This document shows, one piece after another, positions 12,635 to 23,760 of a stretch of 64,000 bases of DNA; the first letter of the stretch is position 1; every line of letters begins with the position of its first letter. The notes below the pieces were generated by a model. It was not told where the DNA came from. It worked only from the letters and a program-made list of their open reading frames with translations, and searched no databases. This DNA comes from Triplophysa rosa. Lineage: Eukaryota; Chordata; Actinopteri; Cypriniformes; Nemacheilidae. The DNA is taken from contig NC_079895.1 of NCBI RefSeq assembly GCF_024868665.1, positions 26,393,700 through 26,457,699 on the forward strand, read 5' to 3'. The translations under genes and the position numbers were made by a program.

Positions 12635-13235
12635 GTTGCGATAAACTACTTGATCAAAAAAGAGTAAACAAGAAAAAACTAGGAAAGATTTTTTTGTTGT
12701 GTATAGTCTTAAACTTTTTATTTAACAAATATTCAACTTTTTTAACTGATTTGCTCCATCATCCATCCAAGTCTTTTATGTTGCGATATAATTTGCTGTA
12801 TTTTAGGCTTTTTACCCATTAAAAAAAACACTCAACATATACAGTATATTTTCAACAAATATGAAATAATAATTAATTTGTTTAATTTGTTAATTGATTT
12901 TATTCAAACAAAATGTAGATTGCTTCTTTTTAAGTAGGCCTATAACTTCTGAGTTCATAACTGCTCATGACACAATCACGCACAAATGCATGTTTCTTGT
13001 GTAGCTTTGGGAAAATTCGCCAATTCTCATGTCATCCTTTTTGTAGGGGTCTGATGTATAAACGTTTTATCAACATGGCAAACTGTCCATGAACATTTCA
13101 GGTTTTTTTTAAATTTAAGTGAATATGTTCAAACCTTATGGATGCTCTTGGCTGTGCATACGCACAATTTAGGAATAAAATCTATCTAAGTTTTACACCA
13201 TGGTCATTTATTTAAAGAATCTTAGTCCTCAATTA
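12635..13235. other. intergenic, AT-rich, nothing recognised
   Basis: Poly-T and poly-A tracts; no exon or repeat end seen. Confidence 0.6.
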
Positions 13236-13480
13236 CATTTTACATTACATTTACATGTAGTCATTTAGCAGACGCTTTTATCCAAAGAGACTTACAGAGA
13301 GTTCAGGGAGCAGTAAGTGATATGTCATACAGGATCAATAATACAATAGGTGCTAATACAAAGTTACTAGTTTCAACAAAAGCCAGACCAATACCTGTTG
13401 AGAGAAAATTAAAAATGACAATTCTTATTTTTTCATGAAATATTGCAGCGTTTATAGTAAATAGCTTATCAATGTGGGTC
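13236..13480. mobile_element. fish SINE/LINE-tail-like repeat
   Basis: Contains ACATTACATTTACATG then GTCATTTAGCAGACGCTTTT and ATCCAAAGAGACTTACA, a motif found in very many teleost interspersed repeats. The downstream GGGAGCAGTAAGTGATA part also looks repetitive. Ends are not defined. Confidence 0.6.
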
Positions 13481-15044
13481 ATTTTCTTTTTAAAATTCAT
13501 GTACCCTCACAATCTTCAGTTAAAACCTGAAAATGCACTTCCGCCCTGAAATGACTGTTGATCGTCAGTGCGGTTAATGTTTTAGCTTACACTTTAGGTT
13601 ATTAAACATCCTTACTGATCAATTCTGCTATTTTCATTTTAAAAGCTGTCTGACTTGGCTGAGAGTTTAGGCGGGGTCTTGGCTTCGGAAAAAGTTGACA
13701 AACCTGGTTTTCAAAACTTTAACACGAACTATCATAACATAACGAATCAATGACAGATAGTTTGATCCACACAACCTCTTTTGAGTCTCCCTCCCCACAC
13801 TGACTGACTGACTGAAGCCACGGACAGACGACAGCTGTTATCTGAGCGCTCCAGCAGAAAGCCCTCCATCCACACCAGAGCGATTCCACTTATCAGTGCT
13901 CTAGCGTGGCCACACGGGCCGCGCGGCGGGACTCGCATCGATCCGCTCGCACCGCGCCCGCTGCTTTTCCAGGAATATATCACTTTCCAGCCTTTCTCCT
14001 TCTATCAGAAGGAGCGGAGATCAGAAAGAAGTCATCCAAACAAAAGTCACCCATCAGTGTGAACTGCTCGGGCTTTTATCTGTCAGCACAAAGGTGAGAG
14101 TGCACGTGAGAATTTTCTCCACCGTGTGGAGGGCCGGCAGGGAATTCTGGGTAAGCGGCAGTAATGGCTCGACTCATTTGGTGGAAAGGTGAGGATGTGA
14201 TGATTCATGGAGCCCGTTTCAGTATGCACCTCTCTCCACCTGACTTCAGACACGCATAGCGCTATTACAATATTCAGATTAGCGTGCACTGGAAATTAAT
14301 TGGACTAATTAACATACAAGTAAATGATGATACCGTTAACACATTTCATTAACTCAAACTGTCATTTCATGTTCGCCGTGCTCTCCGTATTGCATTACAA
14401 TGAATTGAATTCATTAAATTATGCAAATGAAAGGTGGCAGAAATGGACGGCGCCGTATGAGCGCTAATAAAAGAAAGAATTTCTGGAGCACATCGACTCA
14501 GATTCAACAGCATATGCTTTTCACTTTGATTTGATGAAAAAAGATTTCAGTGGACACACTTTTCATGATGCAAATAGAAGACATGTTCGTTCATACCAAA
14601 GATCATGAGTTAAAAACATCGATGGACAGTTGACATGAAAAGTCATGCAGTGATGGTGAAACATAACAGAGGGGAGACTGGGGGCGGTTGCAAAACTTTT
14701 TGTATTTCCTTCAGTTTCGCGGAGACGAAAGCCAAAAGTTGAATATGTTAAACCCACATCTGTCAGCTACCCACCTACTGCTGTAACGTGCGTATGTATG
14801 ATAATAAACTCACAATTTATACTTAAACAGACAAAGTCAAATTTTGTTACTGAACTGACCCCATAACAGGTGACAGTTGCAACAGGAAAAAATATTCTAT
14901 AACATAATTTTGTAATTTCTTTACTTTATTTGTGAACAAACAAAGTCTTTAAAAAGTTAAACTGGCAAAGTATTTCAAATAAAAAAACAAGATCCTAAAA
15001 ATGTAGCCTACTGAAATACTTGTGCGCACTTCTCTGAACTGTGT

Positions 15045-15082
<38 letters not shown>

Positions 15083-17680
15083 CAGTTAAATTGATTGTAA
15101 GACTAAATGGGAAAAAACATATGTCCAAGTGATGAGTAACAAACCATGTTTATTATTTTGTATTATTATTATTGTTGTAGGCTATGTTTTTAATATAGGC
15201 TACATTGTGGTCTAGTCTGACAGTATCTACCTTAAAAGGTGGTGAAAGAGTTCTTTATTAATCCATAAAATTAGAATTGTTTTACTTTAATATGACAAGT
15301 TTTGACATCAGTTTTGTCACAAGGAACAGATGCAACATCCCTACACTGCCAGCCATGAAAGAAATTGCTATTCTAGTTAGACACAATAGTTTTGACTCTT
15401 GCTAGCAATGCCTTTCAGAAGCTAAGAAAACACTGATTTAAATAATATAAATGTATAATGGTTCACACAAACAGTTTAGATAGTAAGAGAAAAAATCTGA
15501 GCATTAAAAAAATACTTTTTCATCTTGACATTTGGTTTGGCTAGAAGGAATGGTCACATGTGTCTGATTTATTCCAGAAGGGCTGAGCATATGCAGTATG
15601 AGCATCATCACTCTAGCTCATTCCTGACCGGAGGAATAATGTTGCAACCGTACCGTCTTCCCTACAAATAGAACAATTTAAACATAATTTTGCTTACTCT
15701 TTCATAGTATATTAATATTACAGACTATATTAATTGAGACGATTTCGTATGTTTTTGTATTTAAAAAATATATTTGTAACCTTAGGATTTTTTCACTTAA
15801 ATAAATCTTGCAAACAACCAGACTTTAGAAATACACACTTTTCTGTTAATATACATTTTAACCACAAACGTGTTTGTCATGCAATTCAATTTCCACACAG
15901 TTGGATTTAGCATTCAGAGAAAAAACACTCTCTGATCATAAAATGTTGCGTAGTTGTAAACCTCCTCAAAGAGGAAATTGCTGTAAGTATATTTCCAAAT
16001 TGAAAATGAAAAAAGGGGAATGACTTTCACACTTGAGCAGGTCCAAGAATAAACATGTTCCCAAATGCAATTTAAGAGCGTAAAACAGTAGGTGGATGCT
16101 CTCTCTGTTATAAATATTTGAACATCGACTCTGTCAGAAAGGAATCCAAATTCATTAAGGTCTAGGAATAAATCGGAGTCACAGGAACTGGTCAGAGATT
16201 CAGAGGGATTCTCCTCTGGCCCTGCTGCAGTGACATCTGCTGGACTTTACACACACACGCTTCAAACACACCCGACCTATAAAATCTAACCAGATATTAC
16301 ATTTGTATACTCCAAACATATTCTGGACTGCATATGTAAATGTCTAATCCGTTTAGTTTATAGTTGGCATAACATTTCACACCGTAACAGCTGTGTGACA
16401 TCTTCACCTAAAACTAATTCAACCCATTCTATAACATTTATAAATTCATAAAAGGTTAGGTGGCCAACTAAAGTACACACTTCTACAGTACACTCATACA
16501 ATAAAACAGTCAAAATAAGACACCTGACAACCCAAGGATTGTTTAGTCATTTTAGTGTGAAATAAACAGCTGCCCTCAAAAGTGGGCATTGTACAATAGC
16601 ATGAAGCTTTCTTGGAGAAAAGACCAAATAAAAATTATAAAAGAGAAATGACAAGATGCTATTTATAATGAATAAAATCAAATTAGACATCACAAACTAG
16701 GAAAACATAGTAAAACGCAATCTGGATCATTGTGACAGAAGAAGGAGCCATCAAATCAGAAAACCAAATAGTAGGTGGCGTTTGCCTGCTGGGTCTTGTC
16801 AATCAAACCATATGAAACGGGATAAAGTGTACAAACCTGTTGGCTATGGGAGGTATAAAAACTTATAAATAAAATTGGCAACAGTACTCAATCATAATTA
16901 GCTGAAGGAATAAAAAATAACAGATAAGAGGACAATAATTGTACAGTACCAAACTAAAACAAAGCCAAACTTTTATGTGAACAGACAGCAATGAGTGCAT
17001 CTCCCTGACAACTCTTCACAAGTATTCAATGATCAAACTCACAGTCTAACAATGAGAGAGGGAATAATTCTCCTTTAAGGATGACAATCTCTTTGTCTCT
17101 GAAGGATGTCGATTAAAGGCGATAGAGCCTCAACGTGGTTACGGTGAGCAGACGAAGACAAAAAACCTTTACAACAACAAAACACCAAACATACTTTCTA
17201 CATCACCACACAGTTAGTTAGTGATGCCACTTCTCAAGACATGACCCCTACTGTAAAGGACACAGATACCGTCCCACAATGCATTTGGTTTTTACAGTCT
17301 GTTACACCTGGTGCCAGTATTTGCCACAGCTCATGTAGAAGAGCTGCTCTTTTGGTCCTGAAACACACGTCTGCACATTAACAGATAGACATAAAAGAAC
17401 AGTTTTTCCTCTCGCACATGGTATGAATAAAGTTCAATTTGGCAACCTACAAACCAATTCATTTCATACAAAAAATTCTTGACTCATACAGTTCTTAAAA
17501 AAAGTGAAGCCAAAGGTAGTTTGTTCTTAGAAAAGCAGTTCTATACACAAAAAAAATCCAGATTACACTGTATATAAATATCATTTTTTGCTGAAAAAGA
17601 CTTAATTTGCAACAAATGCATACTAGAGATCCGATCGACCGGTTTGAGAATAACGATACATAAAATGTTCTTAATTACAT
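13481..17680. other. intergenic sequence downstream of sp3, no gene seen
   Basis: No exon supported. Block 13750-14480 is repeat-free, with CpG-rich and homeodomain-like AATTAATT/ATTAAC sequence and an ATGCAAAT octamer near 14419. From 14.8 kb the sequence is AT-rich with a (TG)16 tract. The distal part could be alternative sp3 3' UTR. Confidence 0.5.
15049..15080. repeat. (TG)16 microsatellite
   Basis: 32 bp uninterrupted TG. Confidence 0.97.
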
Positions 17681-17698
17681 GATTGTTTATGTTCCCCA

Positions 17699-17704
17699 TT
17701 TATT
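17699..17704 (-). terminator. sp3: candidate sp3 poly(A) signal AATAAA
   Basis: This is the only exact AATAAA on the minus strand that I found in the first 2 kb after the sp3 stop, about 1.07 kb downstream. If used, the 3' UTR runs 18770 to about 17680 and includes the MITE at 17911-18275. Longer 3' UTRs from more distal signals (e.g. near 15250) are possible. Confidence 0.4.
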
Positions 17705-17910
17705 GGGCCTGGGATTCCCTACACAAAATAAAACTAGATCAAATAAGACCCCATTCTCAGGAGACATTTTAAAGACACAGCTGGACACTTTCACGACTCC
17801 CAACAGCACAACGCTAAACTTCAGAGTCGATCCTTCCCGTGTTCCATCTTTCTCCACATTTGAAAAACGTACACCACTAATGTCACTTGTGACCTAGAGT
17901 TAAACTACAT

Positions 17911-18275
17911 TTAAGTTCACCCCCAAAAGAAAACATTCATTACGTATTCACCCTCATATCGTCTCAGACGTGTATGCTGCCAAATGGAGCAACATTTACA
18001 CAATGTGATGTGTAATATTTCAGGGATAGATGCAACCCTGGACTGGTCAAGCCTGGGAACATGTTCAGTCTGTTCCTCACACACAGCTTTAGAAGACTTT
18101 AAGCACCATTTTTAGGAATCATTTTTGTACTCGTGTTGTTTTATGTAAAGGGTTATTGTAGGAGGGAGCTACATAAAAATGTTTGCACTGCATAAAATTG
18201 TTTTTTATAAAAATCCATACAGGTTTGGTACAACATGAGGGTATGTAATTAATGAAAATTATTTTTTGTGAACTT
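17911..18275. mobile_element. cyprinid 'AGTTCACCCAAAAATG' MITE within the probable sp3 3' UTR
   Basis: Left TTAAGTTCACCCCCAAAAG and CACCCTCATATCGTCTCAGA; right, inverted, AAGTTCACAAAAAATAATTT and CACCCTCATGTTGTACCAAA. This is the end structure of a highly abundant cyprinid element. Other, degraded copies are at 24711, 38180 and 48185. Confidence 0.75.
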
Positions 18276-18770
18276 GAACATTAGCCACCAGTTCCCCACC
18301 GCTCCTGCATTCTTTATACAACATAATTAAACCCCATACCAACAAGTACATACTGAAACAGGTGCTTAAAACACCCCTGAAGAACGAAGAACTTTCGCTT
18401 TGTACACGGCAGCTTATAATACAAGATAAGGCATTTCAGTGTTGTATGTGAAAAGAAATAATGCTTCCCCATAAAAAGATGAACAAAACCCCCAATAACT
18501 CTATATTTGTAAAATATATATATGTGTGTATATATGCATTCACGTAAATGTACATATTTACGTTAAGAAGGGTAAATATGTAAAGGTATAAAAGCAAGGT
18601 ATATGCGTGACGTGAGTGATGTATGAAGTCTGAGGCCATAGCAGACGATGTGACGTCATACAGGAAGAGACGGAACCTTAGCAGTCTGACAGAATGTTCA
18701 AGTTGCATCCCAAAGCAGCGGTTCCTCCCGTGAACGTCTTCCCATCTCTGCGCCACATCCGGTCATGTGG

Positions 18771-19090
18771 TCACTCGGCCGTGTCCCCGGCGGACACGGA
18801 GACTAACTGCAGAGGAATCTCCGCTGTACCCAGCTGCTCTTGTGAGCCTGAGGTGTTGACCGTAGCATTGACGGTGGCCAGGCCCTGCATGGTGCCCGGC
18901 TGGATGTTGGTGAGGATGAGCGTGGTCCCCCCCGCCGTGATGATGCTGTCTGAGGACATGGTCCCGCCCATGCTGGCCACCACAGCTCCGCCCCCTACCT
19001 TCTTATTCTGGTGCGTCTTTATGTGCTTGGCCAGGTGATCGCTGCGCATGAATCTCTTCGAACACTCCGAACACACAAACTTCTTCTCTC
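18771..19090 (-). CDS. sp3: sp3 coding exon 7, zinc finger 3 and C-terminus (residues 579-684, stop)
   Basis: Begins after a CTGTGACAG acceptor with the GEKKFVC linker. Finger 3 has C585, C588, H601, H605 with contacts R594, H597, K600. The tail [19 protein letters not shown] and [16 protein letters not shown] ends in TGA at 18773-18771. The tail resembles the Sp3 C-terminus, not that of Sp1, Sp4, or the short Sp5-9 proteins. Confidence 0.96.
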
Positions 19091-19173
19091 CTGTCACAGA
19101 GGGCACACCACAAAAAAATGTAAGCAGATACAAGTAGGTTCTGGAACAGAGCTGAAGACAGAAAGGCAAGAAC

Positions 19174-19210
<37 letters not shown>

Positions 19211-22200
19211 AGGTTGAGAGTACCGGTGTGCGTTCTCCTGTGTCGCTGTAATTCATCACTGCGTGTGAACCTTTTCCCACAAAACATCCAGGTGCAGACG
19301 AAGGGTCTTTCCCCTGAGTGCCAGCGCAGGTGAGCTCGCAAGTGAGACGTCTTTCCATACACCTTTCCACAACCCACTATATGACACACATGCTGCTTCT
19401 TCTTGCCCATGTTAGACCCCCTGCAACACATTAGAAAATGTAGTCGGAACAAAAGTATGTTACACGCATCTAATGATAAACACTTCAACAAGCCAAACAA
19501 CTAAGACTGATAAACAGGCTGATATATAGTCTTTGTGAAATTTACCAACATTGGCCGTAATGTCCACTGTGGGGCTTTATTTATTATTTCTGTAGTAGAA
19601 ACCGCTCATAATAATGTACAGGAGCCCCTTTAATGCAGTCAATCTCAATTGTTTTTGGTAATGTCCCCTTTAAACAGCCTAAAATTGTTCAAACCGCAGC
19701 ATGTTTCATCACATTTGAATGCATGAGTGAACAAGATCCAAAAACCAGGAAAGTGTCTCACTGCTTTGACCCGGTGAAAAAACGGCATAATGTAAAACTG
19801 CAAACGGTGTAAAAAAAAACATCTCACCTCCCGCCTCCCTCTTTGCAGTTGGGGCAGGTGCAGGCGACCCTGCGCAGCCGTTTGCCCTCCTGGCTCAAGC
19901 CCTCCATCTCCTCCTCCACTAAACGAACACGAAGGTGAGAGAGGTCATTGGCATTCAGCGTAGAGCTACTGTCCAGAGGCCACTCCTCCGAATCAGGCTC
20001 CTCCTTAATTTGAATATCTATAGAGTATAGTATGATCAGAGTTACACTAACAAAACTGAACTCTTACTGCTGGACTTCTTCAAGCACATCATCTCCCGAC
20101 CGTTTTACAGGTGCCCTTTCTTCTCCCTTTTAATGCACCACATACATTCTACACATTTGTCTAACAGGCTATTCTTGATCATATACTTCTGACCTCATCA
20201 GAGCACTGAATAGAAAATGATGTCTACAAAGGTTACGTAGCTCTTGGCTATGACGTCGCAATCAAGACCAAAATGTTAATTTCACATCTTTAAATCCAAT
20301 ATTTCTTATTTCTAAAGGAGAGGCATTTCTCGGTCATCTGCAGGCGTACCTCCCGTGCTATCAGTGTCCTCAGACTGCTGGAACTGTCCCACTGAATTCA
20401 CCGTAACCGACTGCAGGTTAGGAATGTGTCCTGACGTCAGGCTGACCGGTGTACCGCCCTGACCCAGAGAGAGTGTCTGCACTGGGGCCAGAGTGATTTG
20501 CTGAGATGGAGCCGTCTGGAGCTGAAGGTTCTGAAGATTCTGAACTCCTTGGACCTGCAGGAATAAAATGGGAACTAAGTTGTTTGGGTACCAGTGGGAC
20601 AGTGTAGTTTGACTACTAAAAATATGTTAATGGCTTAGCAACATAGGGACAATGGTGAAACTAGTTCAGCGAGCAAGTCAAGGTCTCTTACGAGACGACC
20701 TTTTGTACATCTCCGTTACAAATGAATTAAAATCAACCACGTGTCATGTGTTTATGAACCGGGTGTTCTTGGCATGTCTGGTCTATTAGTATTTCAATCC
20801 CACATTCGAGGAAGAATGCACATGTTTAAGAACCATTTAAAAACCTGAATGGTTCTTAATCATACCTGGAAGGTCTGCCACTGTATCTGTCCTGAGGGCG
20901 TGACCGTTTGGGCCTGGATGAGGAAGGTTCCGGGGTTGATGAGCTGAATGTTTTGCAGGGTTTGGTGGGACTGAGCGGACACCTGACCGTCATTGCTCTG
21001 CAAGTGCATCTGCTGCAGCTGGACCACCTGCTGTCCTCCCGACAGCTGCACCACACCCTGACTGAGGTAGCCCGACCCGTCGCCCTGTTCTCCCGCCGTA
21101 GGCTGCGTCAGCACGCCCGTGCCATCTATCGTGCTGGCCTGCAGCGAGGATGCTGAAGACGTAGTAGGCACGAACATGTCATTAGAGTTGAGCGTCTGCT
21201 GATGGCGTCCCGCTTTCTCAGAGCCCTCCGAGTTCTCCATGCCCTGATTGGTCATGATCAGCTGTCCATCGGCCGTGACGCCGGTGGCTATCGGCTGGGC
21301 CCCCGAGAGTCCAAGAGAGTCCAGATCGACGCTGTTTATGGGCACAAAGGTAATGTTCCCAGGCAAACCCAGAGGCACGTTCGTGACCACCTGACCTTGA
21401 CTGCTGAAGCCAGAACTTCCCAGAGAAACCTGCGGGATGTGGTGCACTTGGCCGGACTGGGTCATGAGGTTCTGACTGTTGCTAAGAATGTCGGCCGCTC
21501 CCGTGACGCTGATGGTATGAGTCCCGTCCTGGAGGATTTGGATCTGCCCCGAGGCGTCCTGCGCCATCGAGGCCCCCTCAACCACGGAGGCAGAGAAACC
21601 CAGCTGCCCGTCGGCCGTCTGCACCTGAGGGATCACTTGGTACTGGATGTTAGGCACTGTGCCGGTGGACGCGTCTGTCCCTGATGTTAGTAAGATGGAC
21701 TGGTTCTGGAGACCCTGCAGGCTCTGGAGAGGAAGAACGTACTGCCCGTTGGATGTGACGATACCCGTGCCGGGGAGATGCAAGACACCGGAATCGTCCT
21801 TCACTGCCTCCCACCTGTCAGACGACCCTGTTAACTGCATGGAGATGTCTGCGTTCTAGGATGTTGACGAACAAAGGATGTTAACAAGGAGCTTCTAGGT
21901 AAAAAATGTTTTTTATGTAAATCTTATGCCAACAACAGAAACCCAGTTACATAGCCGGCCTCGATCAACACTTGTTGTGTAATAATAACAAGAAATAATG
22001 TAAACGCTGTTACATAGAGATTTCTAAAACAGCAATTCATTTCTCTTTATAAGTGGAAATCTTCTCTTTAAAAAAATGTCTAATTTTGAAAACGAGAAGT
22101 GTATCACTTCATTCGTATGAATTAAATGTTATTGTATCTATAGCTGAAATTGTTTGTGTTTTTATCACTACTCATTTATAATACGTTGGAAAAAATGAAA

Positions 22201-23232
22201 TGCATCTGGTAGTTCACTTAAGCCTACTTTAACATTACAACATCACATGGCGCCGTGTGTTAAATAATCTGGGTTCAATGCAACTTCAGCATCTGTTCTG
22301 TTGATTTCCATATAAAAGAATTTTGTAACACTTCCTCTCTCAAAACATATTTAGCAATGATTCAATATTTCAACCAAGACAGTGTAAAACTAGAAAATCT
22401 GGTAACACACTTTGCTTGAAGACTACGAAAGTACACAACGTATTGTTTACATGTAACAAACTGCACCCACAGGAATTATGTCCCACATAACCAACTGTTC
22501 CTCCACCTTAAAGCTATCAAAGCCAGTGCTTCTACTTAAAAAAACTGTAATAACCCTTATACTTTCTAACTGCTTTACAGTAAATATGATTTGAACTCTT
22601 CTTTACATAAATTAGTTCATGTTTTTAGCGGTAAATTCACAGTGACTCTACTTTACAGAAATGTCTGCACACGTTCTCATTTCACATGAAAATGAACGGA
22701 GACTGGGGCGATTGTCCATAACAATCTGCAATCTGAGTGTTCCACAAAGGCAAGAAAGTCATACAGGATTGAAACAAAACGGGGCTGGACAAATAATGAC
22801 AAATTTTCATTTTTAAGTGCTCGATCTCATTTACTTGGACCGAACCCGGAACAGTTCTTGAGTTTGAGGAATAACTTAAGCATGCATTCATTCGAGTAAA
22901 CGAGGTCAAGAGCAGTGTTATACAAGTACTTAGTGACTTACCATTCCAGCGGCACTATTAGAGTTCGCCCCGTTCTCTCCCCCGGGGGCGGGCGAACCGA
23001 GGCCGGTGCAGGTGGCGGCAAGCAGGGCGAGAGGCGAGGGCTGGCCGTCCTGATGAGGGGCGGGTTTAACAATGTAAAGGGGGTGGCCACACAGGAAGTA
23101 CCAGTGTTTTTAAACCGAACAAACACAAAACTACAAGAAAGCACATGCATTAGAGAATAAGGCCGAAGAGAGTTTGATTGAGCTGACCTGCTCCACGCCG
23201 CTGCCGCCCTGAGCGCTGCTGCTGTCCGCCAT
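18771..23232 (-). CDS. sp3: Sp3-like zinc-finger transcription factor, complete coding region in 7 exons
   Basis: Joined exons (transcript order) are 23232-23188, 23049-22942, 21855-20866, 20554-20350, 20017-19828, 19420-19224 and 19090-18771. Phases agree throughout and total 2055 bp, giving 684 residues plus TGA. Order of parts: a [11 protein letters not shown] box at about residues 20-29 (Sp1-4 family); Q/S/T-rich activation regions at about 80-450; a conserved [20 protein letters not shown] block at 217-236; IKEE at 453-456, a sumoylation-type motif in the family's inhibitory domain; a buttonhead box [10 protein letters not shown] at 498-507; and C2H2 fingers at C525-H547, C555-H577 and C585-H605. 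The [17 protein letters not shown] block and the tail ([19 protein letters not shown]) point to Sp3 rather than Sp1 or Sp4. The family consists of nuclear factors that bind GC and GT boxes and activate or repress many promoters. Human SP3 is longer (about 781 residues), mostly from a larger N-terminus. I cannot tell whether this is sp3a or sp3b. Confidence 0.96.
19177..19208. repeat. (TG)16 microsatellite inside sp3 intron 6
   Basis: 32 bp of pure TG on the plus strand ((CA)n in the transcript), beginning about 15 bp after the exon 6 donor within a 133-bp intron. Confidence 0.95.
19224..19420 (-). CDS. sp3: sp3 coding exon 6, zinc fingers 1 and 2 (residues 513-579)
   Basis: 197 bp from a TTGCAG acceptor to a CG|GTACTC donor. 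Finger 1 has C525, C530, H543, H547 with contact residues K536, H539, A542. Finger 2 has C555, C560, H573, H577 with R566, E569, R572. This KHA/RER pattern is the Sp-family DNA-reading set for GC boxes. The final G begins the glycine codon of the TGEKK linker to finger 3. Confidence 0.97.
19828..20017 (-). CDS. sp3: sp3 coding exon 5, inhibitory domain and buttonhead box (residues 450-513)
   Basis: 190 bp. It opens with [13 protein letters not shown], where K454 sits in an IKEE consensus for SUMO attachment; in mammalian Sp3 the equivalent lysine reduces transactivation (family knowledge). A basic stretch, [14 protein letters not shown], follows and contains the Cys-rich buttonhead box. Donor is AG|GTGAGA; acceptor is CTATAG. 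Confidence 0.94.
20350..20554 (-). CDS. sp3: sp3 coding exon 4, second Gln-rich segment (residues 382-449 and first base of 450)
   Basis: 205 bp from a CCTGCAG acceptor to a GGAG|GTACGC donor. It encodes [13 protein letters not shown], then [15 protein letters not shown] and [11 protein letters not shown], matching the second glutamine-rich activation segment of Sp3. The last base begins the Asp codon completed in exon 5. Confidence 0.93.
20866..21855 (-). CDS. sp3: sp3 coding exon 3, main transactivation exon (residues 52-381)
   Basis: 990 bp, 330 codons, from a CCTAG acceptor to a CAG|GTATGA donor. It is rich in Q, S, T, V and G and contains [24 protein letters not shown], the Sp3-diagnostic [16 protein letters not shown] at about 211-226, and [15 protein letters not shown] near the end. 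A single large exon carrying most of the activation region is typical of Sp genes. The open frames seen on the opposite strand here are shadows of this GC-rich exon. Confidence 0.95.
22942..23049 (-). CDS. sp3: sp3 coding exon 2 (residues 16-51)
   Basis: 36 codons between a CATCAG acceptor and an ATG|GTAAGT donor. It encodes [12 protein letters not shown], the N-terminal box shared by Sp1-4, followed by a G/N/A-rich linker. It is GC-rich (CCCCCGGGGGCGGG on the plus strand) compared with the surrounding intron. It is separated from exon 1 by a short 138-bp intron. Confidence 0.92.
23188..23232 (-). CDS. sp3: sp3 coding exon 1 (start codon, residues 1-15)
   Basis: ATG at 23232-23230 opens a 15-codon segment, [15 protein letters not shown], ending at a CAG|GTCAGC donor. 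It joins in phase 0 to the next exon, giving VEQ|DGQPSP, comparable to the Q-D-(T/S)[12 protein letters not shown] junction of mammalian Sp3 and Sp4. The frame is open upstream to a pyrimidine-rich acceptor (ATTAG|CGCTTG, exon from 23261), so a longer N-terminus is not formally excluded. If the candidate 5' UTR exon ending at 23414 is used, an in-frame TAG at 23423-23421 closes that route and supports this ATG. Confidence 0.8.
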
Positions 23233-23413
23233 CACTCCCGCTTTCGCTGGCCCTTCAAGCGCTAATACACACAGAACAACAAAAAAGCCGTTAGACTCCG
23301 TCCTCCATGCACGGTTGCCGTGCAAACAGCCTCGATTAAGATAACAGGAACGTGCAGTTGCTTTATTTCTAATTCGAGCTATTTATCCGTGTATCTTAAA
23401 CTCGCATATTTAC

Positions 23414-23600
23414 CCGCCAGCTAGCGTTAGCTTAGCCTAGCTTAGCATACACAGAGTCTGCACAAAGATTCAAAGCAGCCATTCCCGCGCTGCTAAACCA
23501 TCTACGTACCGGTCATTACTTGATTTTTTAAACGCTGATATTTACGTTATATTACACTCCGAGCATGGTTATTTTAATCGGTGCCTGCGCTCGCTTTAGT
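23414..23600 (-). other. sp3: candidate sp3 5' untranslated exon
   Basis: A plausible donor GGCGG|GTAAAT (exon end 23414) pairs with the pyrimidine-rich acceptor before 23261 and would remove a 152-bp leader intron. The upstream exon boundary (transcription start) is not visible. The GCTAGC/TTAGCC-rich stretch at 23420-23450 is simple repeat-like. Confidence 0.4.
23432..23482 (-). other. upstream ORF in candidate sp3 5' leader
   Basis: A 16-codon ORF (MAALNLCADS..., TAA) lies in the inferred 5' untranslated exon, ahead of the proposed sp3 start. It could affect start-site choice, which is known to generate long and short Sp3 isoforms in mammals. The leader exon itself is inferred, so this is tentative. 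Confidence 0.3.
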
Positions 23601-23760
23601 CCGGTTTGTTTTTTTCCTAATTTGATTGACGGCGGCGCTTCCACTTCGCTACCGCGTCACCGACAGGAAGTCCCGCCCTTCATCCATGCCGTGATTGGTG
23701 CTCGCGTTTCAGAGCGCGCCTGTTTATTGGCGTTGTGTGATGTCTGTCATTTTAACCGGA
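23600..23760 (-). promoter_or_regulatory. sp3: candidate sp3 core promoter
   Basis: A CpG-containing block just upstream of the inferred leader. On the minus strand it has two CCAAT boxes 32 bp apart (23698-23694 within CCAATCAC, and 23730-23726), a GC-box-like GGGCGGGA near 23670, and an ETS-like ACAGGAAGT on the plus strand near 23665. There is no TATA box. This is typical of a TATA-less housekeeping promoter; assignment is from motif and position only. Confidence 0.5.

Noticed and set aside
21202..21684. 160-codon plus-strand frame
   Set aside because: Antisense to sp3 exon 3; GC-rich shadow of a real coding exon.
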